Source: Methylobacterium persicinum (lineage in GTDB: Bacteria > Pseudomonadota > Alphaproteobacteria > Rhizobiales > Beijerinckiaceae). From it: DNA of 59,677 nucleotides. Of this stretch, positions 43,041 to 52,316 are shown piece after piece. The notes beneath the pieces are model-generated. The model did not search any database and was not told the origin of the DNA. It saw only the letters and a list, made by a program, of their open reading frames with translations. Each line of letters opens with the position of its first letter. Positions within the stretch are counted from its first letter, which is position 1. The position numbers and the translations under genes are program-made. The stretch spans positions 1 through 59,677 of the forward strand of contig NZ_BPQX01000059.1 in assembly GCF_022179525.1 (NCBI RefSeq). Direction: 5' to 3'.

Positions 43041-44878
43041 ACGCGCTCCTGTCGATCCGCGACCTCTCCGTCGCCTTCCGTACCGATTCGGGTCGGTTCG
43101 AGGCGCTTCATCGGTTGTCCCTCGACATTCCCCGGGGCCGAACCCTCGCGCTCGTGGGGGAATCGGGTTCGGGCAAATCGGTCACCGCGCAGGCGATCCT
43201 GCGGATCCTGCCGCGCTCGGCCGAGATCACCCGCGGGCAGATGCTCTTCACCGGCGAGGGAAAGCCCGTCGATCTCGCGAGCCTGCGCGAAGAGGGTTCC
43301 CTGATCCGCTCCATCCGCGGGCGTCGGATCGCCATGATCTTCCAGGAGCCGATGACCTGCCTGTCGCCGCTCCACACGGTGGGCGATCAGATCGGCGAGG
43401 CCCTCCGGGTCCATACCGGCGCCGACCGCCAGGAGTCCGACGCCCGGACGACGGAGGCCCTGAGGAAGGTCGGCTTCCCCGATCCGAAGCGGGCCCTGCG
43501 GACCTACCCGTTCGAATTGTCCGGCGGCCTGCGCCAGCGGGCGATGATCGCCATGGCCCTGATCATGCGGCCCGCCCTGCTGATCGCCGACGAGCCGACC
43601 ACCGCCCTCGACGTCACCACTCAGGCGCAGATCCTCGCCCTCCTCGGCCGGCTCCAGGACGAGACCGGCATGGCGATCCTGCTCATCACCCACGATCTTG
43701 GCGTGGTGGCCAACATCGCTCACGACGTGGCGGTGCTCTACCAGGGCCGGCTGGTGGAATCGGGGCCCAAGACCGAGGTCCTGCGGCGGCCCGGCCATCC
43801 CTATCTCAAGGCGCTCATCGAGGCCGTGCCGCGCTTCGACATGGCGCCCGGCGAGCGCCTGACCCCGATCCGCCCGGCCAGGGCGACGATCCCCCCTGCC
43901 CGGGAGGCCCAGAGCCTGTCAGGTCCGGTGCTGCAGGTCGAGGGCGTCAGCAAGACCTTTACCCTGCGGGCCGGCCGGTTCTTCGCCCCGCCGCGGACGG
44001 TGCGGGCGGTGGCCGACGTATCGCTGAGCCTGGAGGGCGGCCGCACCTTGGGCCTCGTCGGCGAATCGGGTTCGGGCAAGACGACCGTCGCCAAGATGAT
44101 CATGCGGGCCCTGGCACCCGATGAAGGGCGCATCCTGTTCGACGGGGGCGCCGGGCCTCGGGATGTGCACGCCCTGTCGGGGGAGGCCCTCTTCGCCTAT
44201 CGCCGCACCGTCCAGTTCGTATTCCAGGACCCCTATGCCTCCCTCGATCCGCGCATGACCGTGCGGCAGATCCTGTCCGAGCCCATGGAGATCCACGGCG
44301 TGCCGCAGGGCGTCCGGAGGGCGCGGTGTACCGAGCTGATGGCCATGGTCGGCTTGGAGGCCTCGGCGCTGAACCGGTACCCGCACGCCTTCTCCGGGGG
44401 CCAACGCCAGCGCATCGGCATCGCCAGGGCGCTGAGCCTCGAACCACGCCTCCTGGTCCTGGACGAACCGGTCTCGGCGCTGGACGTCTCGGTCCAGGCA
44501 CAGATCCTCAACCTGCTGAAGGATCTGCAGAAGGCGCTCGGTCTCTCCTACCTCATCGTGTCCCACAACCTCGCGGTGGTGGACTATATGGCCGATACGA
44601 TCAGCGTCATGTGCCGGGGCCGGATCGTCGAGGAAGCCGGCCGCGAGGCTTTGTTCCGGCGGCCGGTCCATCCCTACACCCGGGCCCTGCTCGCCGCCGT
44701 TCCCGACCCAAGCCTCGACCACCCCCTGGATTTCCGCAAGGTGACGGGGGACGCCTCGAACCCGGTCCGCTGGCCGGAGCCGTACCGGCTCGCCCCGGAG
44801 GAGGCGGGCACCATGGTGGAGATCGAGGAGGGACACCGCGTGCGCCTCAGTTACCTTGCCGCCCAGAAGGCGGCCTGA
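43037..44878 (+). CDS. ABC transporter ATPase with two nucleotide-binding domains (Opp/Dpp/Yej type)
   Basis: A 613-residue tandem ATPase, starting at TTG 43037 (TTGA overlap, GAGGG upstream). Domain 1 has [13 protein letters not shown], signature LSGGLRQRA and [12 protein letters not shown]; domain 2 has [13 protein letters not shown], signature FSGGQRQRI and [12 protein letters not shown]. Each is followed by the oligopeptide-transporter C-terminal region ([15 protein letters not shown]). The architecture matches the YejF type, in which one protein drives a peptide importer. Partners are the two permeases and the solute-binding protein downstream. Confidence 0.92.
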   Translation: MNALLSIRDLSVAFRTDSGRFEALHRLSLDIPRGRTLALVGESGSGKSVTAQAILRILPRSAEITRGQMLFTGEGKPVDLASLREEGSLIRSIRGRRIAMIFQEPMTCLSPLHTVGDQIGEALRVHTGADRQESDARTTEALRKVGFPDPKRALRTYPFELSGGLRQRAMIAMALIMRPALLIADEPTTALDVTTQAQILALLGRLQDETGMAILLITHDLGVVANIAHDVAVLYQGRLVESGPKTEVLRRPGHPYLKALIEAVPRFDMAPGERLTPIRPARATIPPAREAQSLSGPVLQVEGVSKTFTLRAGRFFAPPRTVRAVADVSLSLEGGRTLGLVGESGSGKTTVAKMIMRALAPDEGRILFDGGAGPRDVHALSGEALFAYRRTVQFVFQDPYASLDPRMTVRQILSEPMEIHGVPQGVRRARCTELMAMVGLEASALNRYPHAFSGGQRQRIGIARALSLEPRLLVLDEPVSALDVSVQAQILNLLKDLQKALGLSYLIVSHNLAVVDYMADTISVMCRGRIVEEAGREALFRRPVHPYTRALLAAVPDPSLDHPLDFRKVTGDASNPVRWPEPYRLAPEEAGTMVEIEEGHRVRLSYLAAQKAA

Positions 44879-45747
44879 TGCAGCCCCGGCCCCCCATCGT
44901 CCTCGAACGCCTGCGGAGGAAGGTCCTCGGCCCCCTGTTCGACCGGCTCGGCTACGATCTCGTGCCCGCCTCCCCGGACTGGAGCCATCGGCCGACATCC
45001 CCCCGGGAGGTCACCCGGCTCCTCGATGCGGCGGCGGACACCCTGCGAGCGGACCTGAGTGCCTCCGGGCTCGGGGCCGACGAGGACGTCCGGGCCATCG
45101 TCGAGACGTTCTGGCATCTCATTCCCACCGCGCCCGTGCGCCAGCGGCGCGGCGGCAGCGGGTTCAACGGCGCCCTGCAACTTTACGGGGCGATGCGGGT
45201 GCTGAGCCCGCGCTTCGTCATCGAGTCCGGGGTGTTCCGTGGCCTGACCACCTGGGTGATCCGGCAGGCCTGTCCTGACGCCCAAATCTTCTGCCACGAC
45301 CCCGACCTGTCAGGGCTCCAGTACCGGGATCCCCGGGCCCGCTACAGCCGGGATGACTGGGCCGGTGCCGACTGGTCGATGATCGACCCTGCGGCGACGG
45401 TGGCGTTCTTCGACGATCACGTCTCCCAGGCCCGCCGGGTGGTCGAGGCCCATGCCCGCGGGCTCACCCGCCTGCTGTTCGACGACGACGTGGCGGCCCA
45501 CCGGATCCACGCCCATGGCGGCCCCGCCTATCCCACCATCGCGATGATCACCACCCTGGACGGCGCCCCCGAGCCGATCCGATGGATCCGCAACGGCCGT
45601 CCCTTCGAGCAGCCCGCGGAGGATGCCGGCGCACGCGAGGCCGCTTCCCTGATCGCCCGGTCCCATGCCTTCGACGACATGCACGGGGCCACGGGATATT
45701 CGCCGGCCCGCCTGACCTATGTCCAGTTGCACGGGGGCGGGTCGTGA
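44878..45747 (+). CDS. Unrecognised Rossmann-like protein within a transporter operon
   Basis: A 289-residue soluble protein that overlaps its upstream neighbour by one base (TGATG). A central segment, FVIESGVFRGLTTWVIRQAC followed by IFCHDPDLSG, resembles the SAM-binding region of class I methyltransferases, and VAFFDDHVSQARRV and RLLFDDDVAAHRIHAHGG are Asp-rich strands. This also recalls the cephalosporin-hydroxylase/polysaccharide-methyltransferase group. I cannot assign a reaction. Its location between the ATPase and the binding protein of one transporter is unusual. Confidence 0.7.
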   Translation: MQPRPPIVLERLRRKVLGPLFDRLGYDLVPASPDWSHRPTSPREVTRLLDAAADTLRADLSASGLGADEDVRAIVETFWHLIPTAPVRQRRGGSGFNGALQLYGAMRVLSPRFVIESGVFRGLTTWVIRQACPDAQIFCHDPDLSGLQYRDPRARYSRDDWAGADWSMIDPAATVAFFDDHVSQARRVVEAHARGLTRLLFDDDVAAHRIHAHGGPAYPTIAMITTLDGAPEPIRWIRNGRPFEQPAEDAGAREAASLIARSHAFDDMHGATGYSPARLTYVQLHGGGS

Positions 45748-47639
45748 CCGGCGGAGGGCGAGACGGGCCCGGCCTGTCGAGACGCACCCTCCTCGCAGGC
45801 GTCGCCGCGGCCTCGCTGCTTCCCCGCCGCGCGTTTGCAGAGGACGTCCCCGCTCCACCTGCGGCGCCTTTCGTGGCCGACCTCGCCGCCCACGGCCGGC
45901 GCCTCGGAAAGGCCGGCGGCACGGTCCGCACCCTGATCGCGAAGGCGCGGGACGTCCGCTACCTCTCTGTCTACGGCTACACCCGCCTCGTCGGCTACGA
46001 CGCAGCCCTCGACCTGCGGCCGGACGTGCTGGAACGTGTCGATGTCCAGGGCGGACGCTTCACCTTCACCCTGCGGGAGGGACACCGCTGGTCGGATGGG
46101 CACCCATTCACCAGCGAGGATTTCCGGTACTACTGGGAAGATGTCGCCAACGAGAAGGAGCTGAGCCCGGAAGGGCCGCCCGCCTTCTTCCTCGTCGAGG
46201 GCAAGCCGCCACAGGTCGAGTATCCCGATCCGCGCACCGTCCGCTACACCTGGGACCGGCCGAACCCGATGTTCCTGCCGGCCCTGGCCGCCCCCCGCGA
46301 CCCGCTGATCTACCGGCCGGCGCACTACCTCAAGCCGTTCCACCCCCGCTACGTCGGCAAGGAGGCCGCGGAGGCGGCGGCCAAGGCCCAGAAGCTCCGC
46401 AGCTGGGCGGCCCTGCACAACAGGCTCGACGACAACTACGAACTGATGAACCCGGATTGCCCGACGCTCCAGGCGTGGGTGCCCCGCACGCGCTCGCCCG
46501 CGACGCGCTTCGCCTTCGAGCGCAATCGCAGCTACCACCGGCTTGATACGGCGGGTACGCAGCTTCCGTACATCGACCGCATCGTCATGGACGTGGCATC
46601 CAGTGGGCTGATGGTCGCCAAGACCAACGCCGGCGAGGCGGACCTGATGTTCCGCGGCCTGACGATGCCCGACATCCCGAGCCTCAAGGAGGGCGAGAAG
46701 GTTCACCGCTACCGCACCAACCTGTGGCCGGTGGCGCGTGGTTCGGAAATCGCCCTCTATCCCAACCTAACCACCCTCGACCCGGCCTTTCGCGTCCTGA
46801 ACCGCGACATCCGCTTCCGCCACGCCCTGTCCCTGGCGGTGGACCGGCGGACGCTCAACAACACTCTGCTCTTCGGCCTCGGCACGGAGGGCAACGATAC
46901 GGTGGTGGCCGACTCGCCGCTCTTCTCGCCCGAGTTGCGCACCCTGAACGCGACCTACGATCCGGCTCAGGCGATCCGCTTACTTGACGAGGCCGGGCTC
47001 GACCGGCGCGACGGAACAGGCATCCGCGTGATGGCCGACGGGCGCCCCCTGGAGATCGTCGTGGAGAGCGACGGCGAGGCCGGCGAGATCCTCGACGCCC
47101 TGACCCTCATCGCGGAATTCTGGCGCGAGGTCGGGATCCGCCTGGTCGCCAAGCCGCAGGAGCGCAGCAACCTCCGTCGCCGGTCGCTCGGCGGGCTGAC
47201 GGTGATGGTCGCGGCGCAAGGCCTCGACCTCGCGGTGCCGACGGCGATCATGCCCCCGACCGAACTGAGCCCGGCGCAGCCGGACCATTATTCCTGGCCG
47301 CGCTGGTCCCTGAACGTCGAGAGCCACGGGCGCAGCGGCGAAGCCTGCGACCTCCCTGAGGTGCAGCGCCTCATCGACCTCGACAGGCAATGGCGCGACA
47401 CGGACGACGCCGGCAAGCAGGCCGCGATCTGGCGCGAGATGCTGATGAACCACGCCAGGAACACCTGGGTGATCGGCACGGTGGCCGGTGCCCTGCAGCC
47501 CGTCGTCACCGCCGACCGGCTGGTCAACCTGCCCGCCAAAGCCCTCTACTCCTGGGAGCCCACCGCGATGATCGGCGTGCAACGCCTGGACGAAGTCTTC
47601 TGGGACGACGCCGCCGATCAGCGGGCGCAGGCCGAATGA
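45744..47639 (+). CDS. ABC transporter substrate-binding protein, family 5, Tat-exported
   Basis: A 631-residue solute-binding protein starting at GTG 45744 (GTGA overlap). The N-terminus carries a twin-arginine signal, LSRRTLLAGVAAASLL, cut near AFAED. The family 5 (oligopeptide) signature follows: FTLREGHRWSDGHPFTSEDFRYYWEDV, RHALSLAVDRRTLNNTLLFG. It is longer than the common 520-560 residues. Binding proteins of this class take peptides, nickel, or oligosaccharides, so the ligand cannot be told from the sequence. Confidence 0.9.
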   Translation: MTGGGRDGPGLSRRTLLAGVAAASLLPRRAFAEDVPAPPAAPFVADLAAHGRRLGKAGGTVRTLIAKARDVRYLSVYGYTRLVGYDAALDLRPDVLERVDVQGGRFTFTLREGHRWSDGHPFTSEDFRYYWEDVANEKELSPEGPPAFFLVEGKPPQVEYPDPRTVRYTWDRPNPMFLPALAAPRDPLIYRPAHYLKPFHPRYVGKEAAEAAAKAQKLRSWAALHNRLDDNYELMNPDCPTLQAWVPRTRSPATRFAFERNRSYHRLDTAGTQLPYIDRIVMDVASSGLMVAKTNAGEADLMFRGLTMPDIPSLKEGEKVHRYRTNLWPVARGSEIALYPNLTTLDPAFRVLNRDIRFRHALSLAVDRRTLNNTLLFGLGTEGNDTVVADSPLFSPELRTLNATYDPAQAIRLLDEAGLDRRDGTGIRVMADGRPLEIVVESDGEAGEILDALTLIAEFWREVGIRLVAKPQERSNLRRRSLGGLTVMVAAQGLDLAVPTAIMPPTELSPAQPDHYSWPRWSLNVESHGRSGEACDLPEVQRLIDLDRQWRDTDDAGKQAAIWREMLMNHARNTWVIGTVAGALQPVVTADRLVNLPAKALYSWEPTAMIGVQRLDEVFWDDAADQRAQAE

Positions 47640-48652
47640 TCGGCCAGGTCCTCCGGCGCCTCCTGACGATGTCGGTCACCCTGCTGGTGATCTCGGCACT
47701 GATCTTCTTCGTCATCAAGCTCCCGCCGGGGGATTATTTGACGAACCGCATCATGGAGTTGCGGGCGACCGGTGAGGCCGGCTCGGTCGCTAAGGCCGAG
47801 TTGCTGATCCATCAATACGGCCTCGACCGCCCGGTCTGGCAGCAATACCTCATTTGGGTCGGGCTGATGCCGGGCCCGGCGGGCTTCTCCGGGTTGCTGG
47901 AGGGTGATTGGGGCTGGTCGTTCGAATACGACAAGCCGGTGGCCGACGTGGTCGGAGACGCCCTCTGGCTGACCCTCCTCGTCAACGTGACGGCCCTGAT
48001 CTTCGTGCATCTCGTGGCGATCCCGGCGGCGATCTACTCGGCCACGCACCGGCACACGGTGGGGGACGCGGTCGTCACCGTGCTGGGCTATGTCGGCCTC
48101 GCCGTGCCGGGCTTCCTCCTCGCCCTGATCATGCTGTTCTACGCGAACCGCTGGTTCGGGCTGTCCATCGGCGGACTCTACGACAGCGCCCTCACCAATC
48201 AGCCATGGGACGGGGAGAAGATCCGCTCGCTCCTAGCCCACCTCGTCGTACCGACCCTAGTGATCGGCCTCGGCGGCACGGCGGCGATGATCCGCCGGAT
48301 GCGGGCGAACCTCCTCGATGAGCTCGCCAAGCCCTACACGGTGACGGCCCGGGCCAAGGGCATGCCCCCCACCCGCGCCCTGCTGAAATACCCGTTCCGG
48401 ATGTCGCTGAACCCGTTCGTGGCGGATATCGGCAACCTGCTGCCGCATCTCGTCTCGGGCTCGGTTCTGGTGTCGCTGGTCCTCAGCCTGCCGACCGTCG
48501 GGCCCCTGCTCCTGGAAGCGCTGCGCAACCAGGATCAGTTCATGGCGGGCTTCATCCTGATGTTCGTGGCGGGCCTGACCCTTGTCGGCATGCTGATTTC
48601 GGACCTCACCCTGGTCTGGCTCGACCCGCGCATCCGCATGGGGCTCCGATGA
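47636..48652 (+). CDS. ABC transporter permease 1 (DppB/YejB-like)
   Basis: A 338-residue membrane protein with six helices. The N-terminal MIGQVLRRLLTMSVTLLVIS and IFFVIKLPPGDYL are typical of DppB/YejB. The ATPase-contact EAA loop reads NLLDELAKPYTVTARAKGMPP. ATGA overlap with the binding-protein gene. It forms the channel together with the next gene. Confidence 0.92.
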   Translation: MIGQVLRRLLTMSVTLLVISALIFFVIKLPPGDYLTNRIMELRATGEAGSVAKAELLIHQYGLDRPVWQQYLIWVGLMPGPAGFSGLLEGDWGWSFEYDKPVADVVGDALWLTLLVNVTALIFVHLVAIPAAIYSATHRHTVGDAVVTVLGYVGLAVPGFLLALIMLFYANRWFGLSIGGLYDSALTNQPWDGEKIRSLLAHLVVPTLVIGLGGTAAMIRRMRANLLDELAKPYTVTARAKGMPPTRALLKYPFRMSLNPFVADIGNLLPHLVSGSVLVSLVLSLPTVGPLLLEALRNQDQFMAGFILMFVAGLTLVGMLISDLTLVWLDPRIRMGLR

Positions 48653-49794
48653 GCGGGATGCTCCAGGGCCGGCATTTCGTCGATCCGGCCCCCTTCACGC
48701 CCGACGAGCGGGCCGACGACCCTGCCGGCACGTCATCCGCGTGGCGGCTGATCGCCCGGAAGTTCGTGCGCCATCGCCTCGCCTTCGCCTTCGCCCTGGT
48801 CCTGCTCTTCCTCTATGCGCTGATCCCCTTCGTGGAGATGATCGCCCCCTATGGGCAAGCCCGGCGCGACGGCGACTTCCTCTTCGCACCGCCGCAGGGC
48901 GTGCACCTGTTCCATGGGGAGCGCTTCGTCGGCCCCTTCGTCTATCCCTACCGGTCGCATCTCGACCTCGACACGTTCCGCCGGGACTACCGGTCGGAGA
49001 CGGACACGCCGAAACCCCTGCGATTTCTCTGCCGGGGCGATGGCTACGATTGGCTCGGCCTCGTCCACAGCGATTTCCATCTCGTCTGCCCGCCCGAGGG
49101 CGGCACACTGTTCCTTCTTGGCACCGACCGCCTCGGGCGCGACCTGTTCTCGCGGATCGTCTACGGCACCCGGATCTCCCTCACGATCGGCCTCGTGGGC
49201 GTGGCGATCTCCTTCGCCCTCGGCCTCCTGTTCGGGGGCATTGCCGGCTATTTCGGCGGCTTCGCCGACGCCGCCGTGCAGCGGCTGATCGAAATCGTCC
49301 GGTCAATCCCGGAACTGCCGCTCTGGCTCGCACTCTCGGCGGCCCTCCCGGCGAACTGGAGCCCGCTCCTCGTCTTCTTCGGGATCACGATCATCCTCGG
49401 CCTGCTCGACTGGCCCGGCCTCGCCCGGGCGGTGCGCGGCAAGCTGCTCGCCCTCCGGGAGGAGGATTTCGTCCAGGCGGCGGAGCTGATGGGCGCGTCG
49501 CCGGCCCGCCTCATCGGCCGGCACCTGATCCCGAACTTCATGAGCCACCTGATCGCCTCGGCGACCCTGTCGATTCCCACGATGATCCTGGGCGAGACGG
49601 CCCTCTCCTTCCTCGGCCTCGGCCTGCGGCCGCCGGTGACGAGCTGGGGCGTGCTCCTCAACGACGCCCAGAACCTCGCCGCCGTCCAGCTCTACCCGTG
49701 GCTGCTCCTGCCGGTGGTGCCCGTGCTGGTGACGGTGCTGGCCTTCAACTTCGTGGGCGACGGGCTGCGGGATGCGGCAGATCCGTATCAGTGA
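48649..49794 (+). CDS. ABC transporter permease 2 (DppC/YejE-like, with a periplasmic insert)
   Basis: A 381-residue permease. After the first helix (about 44-64) an insert of some 70 residues (about 82-154) separates FAPPQ from the conserved LLGTDRLGRDLFSRIVYGTRISL, where plain DppC proteins have only a few residues. YejE-type permeases carry a similar periplasmic insert. The EAA loop is EEDFVQAAELMGASPARLIGRHLIPN. Last gene of the operon; its stop overlaps the outer arm of an inverted repeat. Confidence 0.9.
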   Translation: MSGMLQGRHFVDPAPFTPDERADDPAGTSSAWRLIARKFVRHRLAFAFALVLLFLYALIPFVEMIAPYGQARRDGDFLFAPPQGVHLFHGERFVGPFVYPYRSHLDLDTFRRDYRSETDTPKPLRFLCRGDGYDWLGLVHSDFHLVCPPEGGTLFLLGTDRLGRDLFSRIVYGTRISLTIGLVGVAISFALGLLFGGIAGYFGGFADAAVQRLIEIVRSIPELPLWLALSAALPANWSPLLVFFGITIILGLLDWPGLARAVRGKLLALREEDFVQAAELMGASPARLIGRHLIPNFMSHLIASATLSIPTMILGETALSFLGLGLRPPVTSWGVLLNDAQNLAAVQLYPWLLLPVVPVLVTVLAFNFVGDGLRDAADPYQ

Positions 49795-50042
49795 GGAGCG
49801 AATAGGGAGTAGGGAGTAGCGAATAGCAAAAGGGGGATGACCTCAGAGGCCTCCTTGGAACCGTGAGGTCATCAAGCGTCTCGGTCATTGCGAGCGCAGC
49901 GAAGCAATCCAGGGCAGCGGGACGTCTCCGAGTGTGGCGGATCCCTGGGTCGCTTCGCTTCGCTCGCAATGACGGAGGAGAGGAAGCGATCCGACCATTC
50001 GCGACGGCCGCTATTCGCTATTCGCTACTCCCTATTCGCCTC
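49793..50042. repeat. Large nested inverted repeat filling a convergent gene junction
   Basis: The outer arms, 49793-49826 and 50011-50042, consist of short GAATAG/GGAGTAG units in opposite orientation, with one extra GGAGTAG unit on the left. Inside lies palindromic repeat copy D. The structure starts within the permease stop codon and ends five bases before the kinase stop, so it occupies the whole intergenic space. There is no gene inside. Confidence 0.9.
49884..49973. repeat. Intergenic palindromic repeat, copy D
   Basis: Arms 49884-49914 and 49943-49973 match the family seen at 9021, 19621 and 23464. The arms differ at three or so positions. Short frames reading MRAKRSNPG or LDCFASLAMT occur in it and in the other copies; these arise from the repeat and are not genes. 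Confidence 0.9.
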
Positions 50043-50047
50043 AATAT

Positions 50048-52267
50048 TCACCCAGCGAGCGGCAGCGGAGCAATCCGCGCGGGAGCCGCCACCGTCTTCC
50101 GCTCCAGCAGTCCCGGCGGAGGAATGGGTGCTTCGATGATGCAGACCACACCCGTCGGCTCGTAATTGAGGTTCACTTCGCCGGCGAGCTCCCGGGCGAG
50201 GCTGCGCTCGATGAGCCGGGAGCCGAAGCCGGTGCGGGTGGGCTTCGTGACGGGCGGGCCGCCGCTCTCGCGCCAGCGCATCAGCAGCATGGTCTGCTCA
50301 CCGCGCCGCACGGTCCAGTCGATGGAGATCGTACCCGCCTCGTTGGAGAGGGCGCCGTACTTCACGGCGTTGGTCCCGAGTTCGTGCAACGCCATCGCGA
50401 TCGACAGGGCGAGCCGCGGCGGCAGCCGCAGGGGCGGACCGCTGACGCGGAAGCGAGAGACTGTGCCCCCGCCGCCATCGAGGGGCCGGATCGCATCCGC
50501 CACCACGGCCGACAGCTCCGCCCCCTCCCAGCTTTCCTTGGTGAGCACGTCGTGGACCCGGGCCAGGGCAAGGAGGCGGGCCTCGAAGGCCGCCCGCGCG
50601 GTCTCGGCCTCGGGACCGTCGAGGCCGCGCAGGGATTGCGCCGCGATGGACTGCACCGTGGCGAGGGTGTTCTTCACCCGATGGTTCAGTTCGTGGATCA
50701 GCAGGAGGAGATGCTCCTCCGCCAGCTTGGCGTCGGTGATGTCCACGTTGCAGCCGGTATAGCCGAGGAACCGTTGGCCATCGTCGAGCCGGGGGACGCC
50801 CTCACAGCGCAGCCAGCGCACGGCCCCGGTCCGGTCGATGATGCGGGTCTCCAGGCGGAAGGGGCCGCGGGCGGCGAACGCCTCCTCGAAGGTGCCTCGG
50901 AAGGTCTCGAGGTCGTCGGGGTGGATGATCCGCTCCCAGCCGGCGCCGGCGAGGGCGGCGGCCGGCATCCCGAACATGTGGTCGAAATGCAGGTTGGCGA
51001 AGCTCACCTCGCCGGTCTCGTCGGTCATCCAGATGAGCGCGGGAGCCGAGTCCGCCATGTGACGGAACCGGGCCTCACTTTCCCTCAGGGCCGACAGGCC
51101 GAGCTTCGTCTCGGCGAGGGCGCGGTCGCGCTCCTCCTCACGGGTGCGGATCCGCAACGACGCGTCCGACAGGACCGTGCCAAGGCGCTGAATCTCGTGG
51201 ACAGGCGATTCCACCCGCGGGATCGCCTCGCCCCGGGCCAGCGCCGGCCCGGACGCCGCGAGCTGCCGGAGGGGGCGCGTGACCCGCGACCACAGGCTCA
51301 CCGCGAGCACCGAGGAGGTCGCGAGGACGAGCAGGCCGAATCCGGCAAAAGCCCAGACCCAACGCCGGACGCGGGCGTCGACGATGGTCTGCGGGATACT
51401 GGTGGCGACCGTCCAGCCGGTGAGGCGCGAACGCGCCTCGATGACGACCACCGGCCGGCGCTGCCGGTCCTGCCCCTCCCAGACGCCCGCGGTCCCGGTC
51501 TGGCTCTGCCGGAGGGTGGCGAGGCGGGGGTGACCGACCACGGAACCGGGATCCGGCAGCCGGGCCAGGACGATACCGTTCCGGTCCGAGATACCCGTTG
51601 TCCAACCCTGCACCACCTCCCGGGCCAGGATGCCCTGAAGGCGGGACAGGGGCACGGTGAAGCTCAGGATGTAGGCGACTTCGCCGTCCACCATCACCGG
51701 GACGCCTACGGCGTAGCTCGCATCGTCCGAGTTCATCGCCGCGACGTATCCGCTGACCAGTGCGCGAACCTGACCCTTTCCGATTTCCCCATCGATCGGC
51801 AGCGGCGCCACGGGCAAGGGCGCACCCCGGGGCACGCCGGTGTTCACCACCTCCTGCCCGTTCGGCCGGCGCAGGAGCACGTCGAGGTCGATCGAGCCGC
51901 GCACGAGCCGCGCCTGGGAGTCGAAAGCCGCGAAGTCACCGTCTCGCAGCCGGGGGGACGTCGCCAGGGTCTGCAGGACCGAGACCAGCCCGGCCACGTC
52001 CCTGTCGAGGGAAAGGCTGATGCCCCGCACGTTCTCCCGGGCATCCTGTTCGAACCGCGCCCGCTCGGCGGAGGCGTAGCGCATCAGCAGGATGGCGGTG
52101 AACAGCAGGCTGGGGCCGATCAGCGCCACCACCAGCGCGACCAGATAGACCTGCGTCGAAAACCCGTTCCGGCCGAACCAATGGAGGCGGCGCGCGAGTT
52201 TGGACCGGCGCGCTGGCGGCAGGGCGGCGGCATTCTCGGGGTCGTGCCGCGGGCTCACCGCCTGCAC
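50048..52267 (-). CDS. Membrane sensor histidine kinase, HWE family
   Basis: A 739-residue sensor. TM1 (about 38-62) and TM2 (about 310-330) flank a periplasmic dCACHE-like domain, followed by a HAMP region and a PAS/PAC domain (about 405-525: FRHMADSAPALIWMTDETGE to GYTGCNVDITDAK). The HWE kinase core has the phospho-acceptor His in HELNHRVKNTLATVQSIA, the N-box in ALHELGTNAVKYGALS, and WRESGG, the W-x-E signature. Such kinases feed the general stress (PhyR-EcfG) or light/redox responses in alphaproteobacteria. No response regulator adjoins it, so the partner is unknown. Confidence 0.9.
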   Translation of the reverse strand: MQAVSPRHDPENAAALPPARRSKLARRLHWFGRNGFSTQVYLVALVVALIGPSLLFTAILLMRYASAERARFEQDARENVRGISLSLDRDVAGLVSVLQTLATSPRLRDGDFAAFDSQARLVRGSIDLDVLLRRPNGQEVVNTGVPRGAPLPVAPLPIDGEIGKGQVRALVSGYVAAMNSDDASYAVGVPVMVDGEVAYILSFTVPLSRLQGILAREVVQGWTTGISDRNGIVLARLPDPGSVVGHPRLATLRQSQTGTAGVWEGQDRQRRPVVVIEARSRLTGWTVATSIPQTIVDARVRRWVWAFAGFGLLVLATSSVLAVSLWSRVTRPLRQLAASGPALARGEAIPRVESPVHEIQRLGTVLSDASLRIRTREEERDRALAETKLGLSALRESEARFRHMADSAPALIWMTDETGEVSFANLHFDHMFGMPAAALAGAGWERIIHPDDLETFRGTFEEAFAARGPFRLETRIIDRTGAVRWLRCEGVPRLDDGQRFLGYTGCNVDITDAKLAEEHLLLLIHELNHRVKNTLATVQSIAAQSLRGLDGPEAETARAAFEARLLALARVHDVLTKESWEGAELSAVVADAIRPLDGGGGTVSRFRVSGPPLRLPPRLALSIAMALHELGTNAVKYGALSNEAGTISIDWTVRRGEQTMLLMRWRESGGPPVTKPTRTGFGSRLIERSLARELAGEVNLNYEPTGVVCIIEAPIPPPGLLERKTVAAPARIAPLPLAG

Positions 52268-52316
52268 GCTCCGGGACTTCGGCTGACGCTGCGTCCTGGC
52301 GCGAAGGATACCATCA

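Noticed and set aside
49745-50165. Short frames with MRAKRSNPG or LDCFASLAMT-like sequence
   Set aside because: They are produced by the palindromic repeat and recur at each copy.
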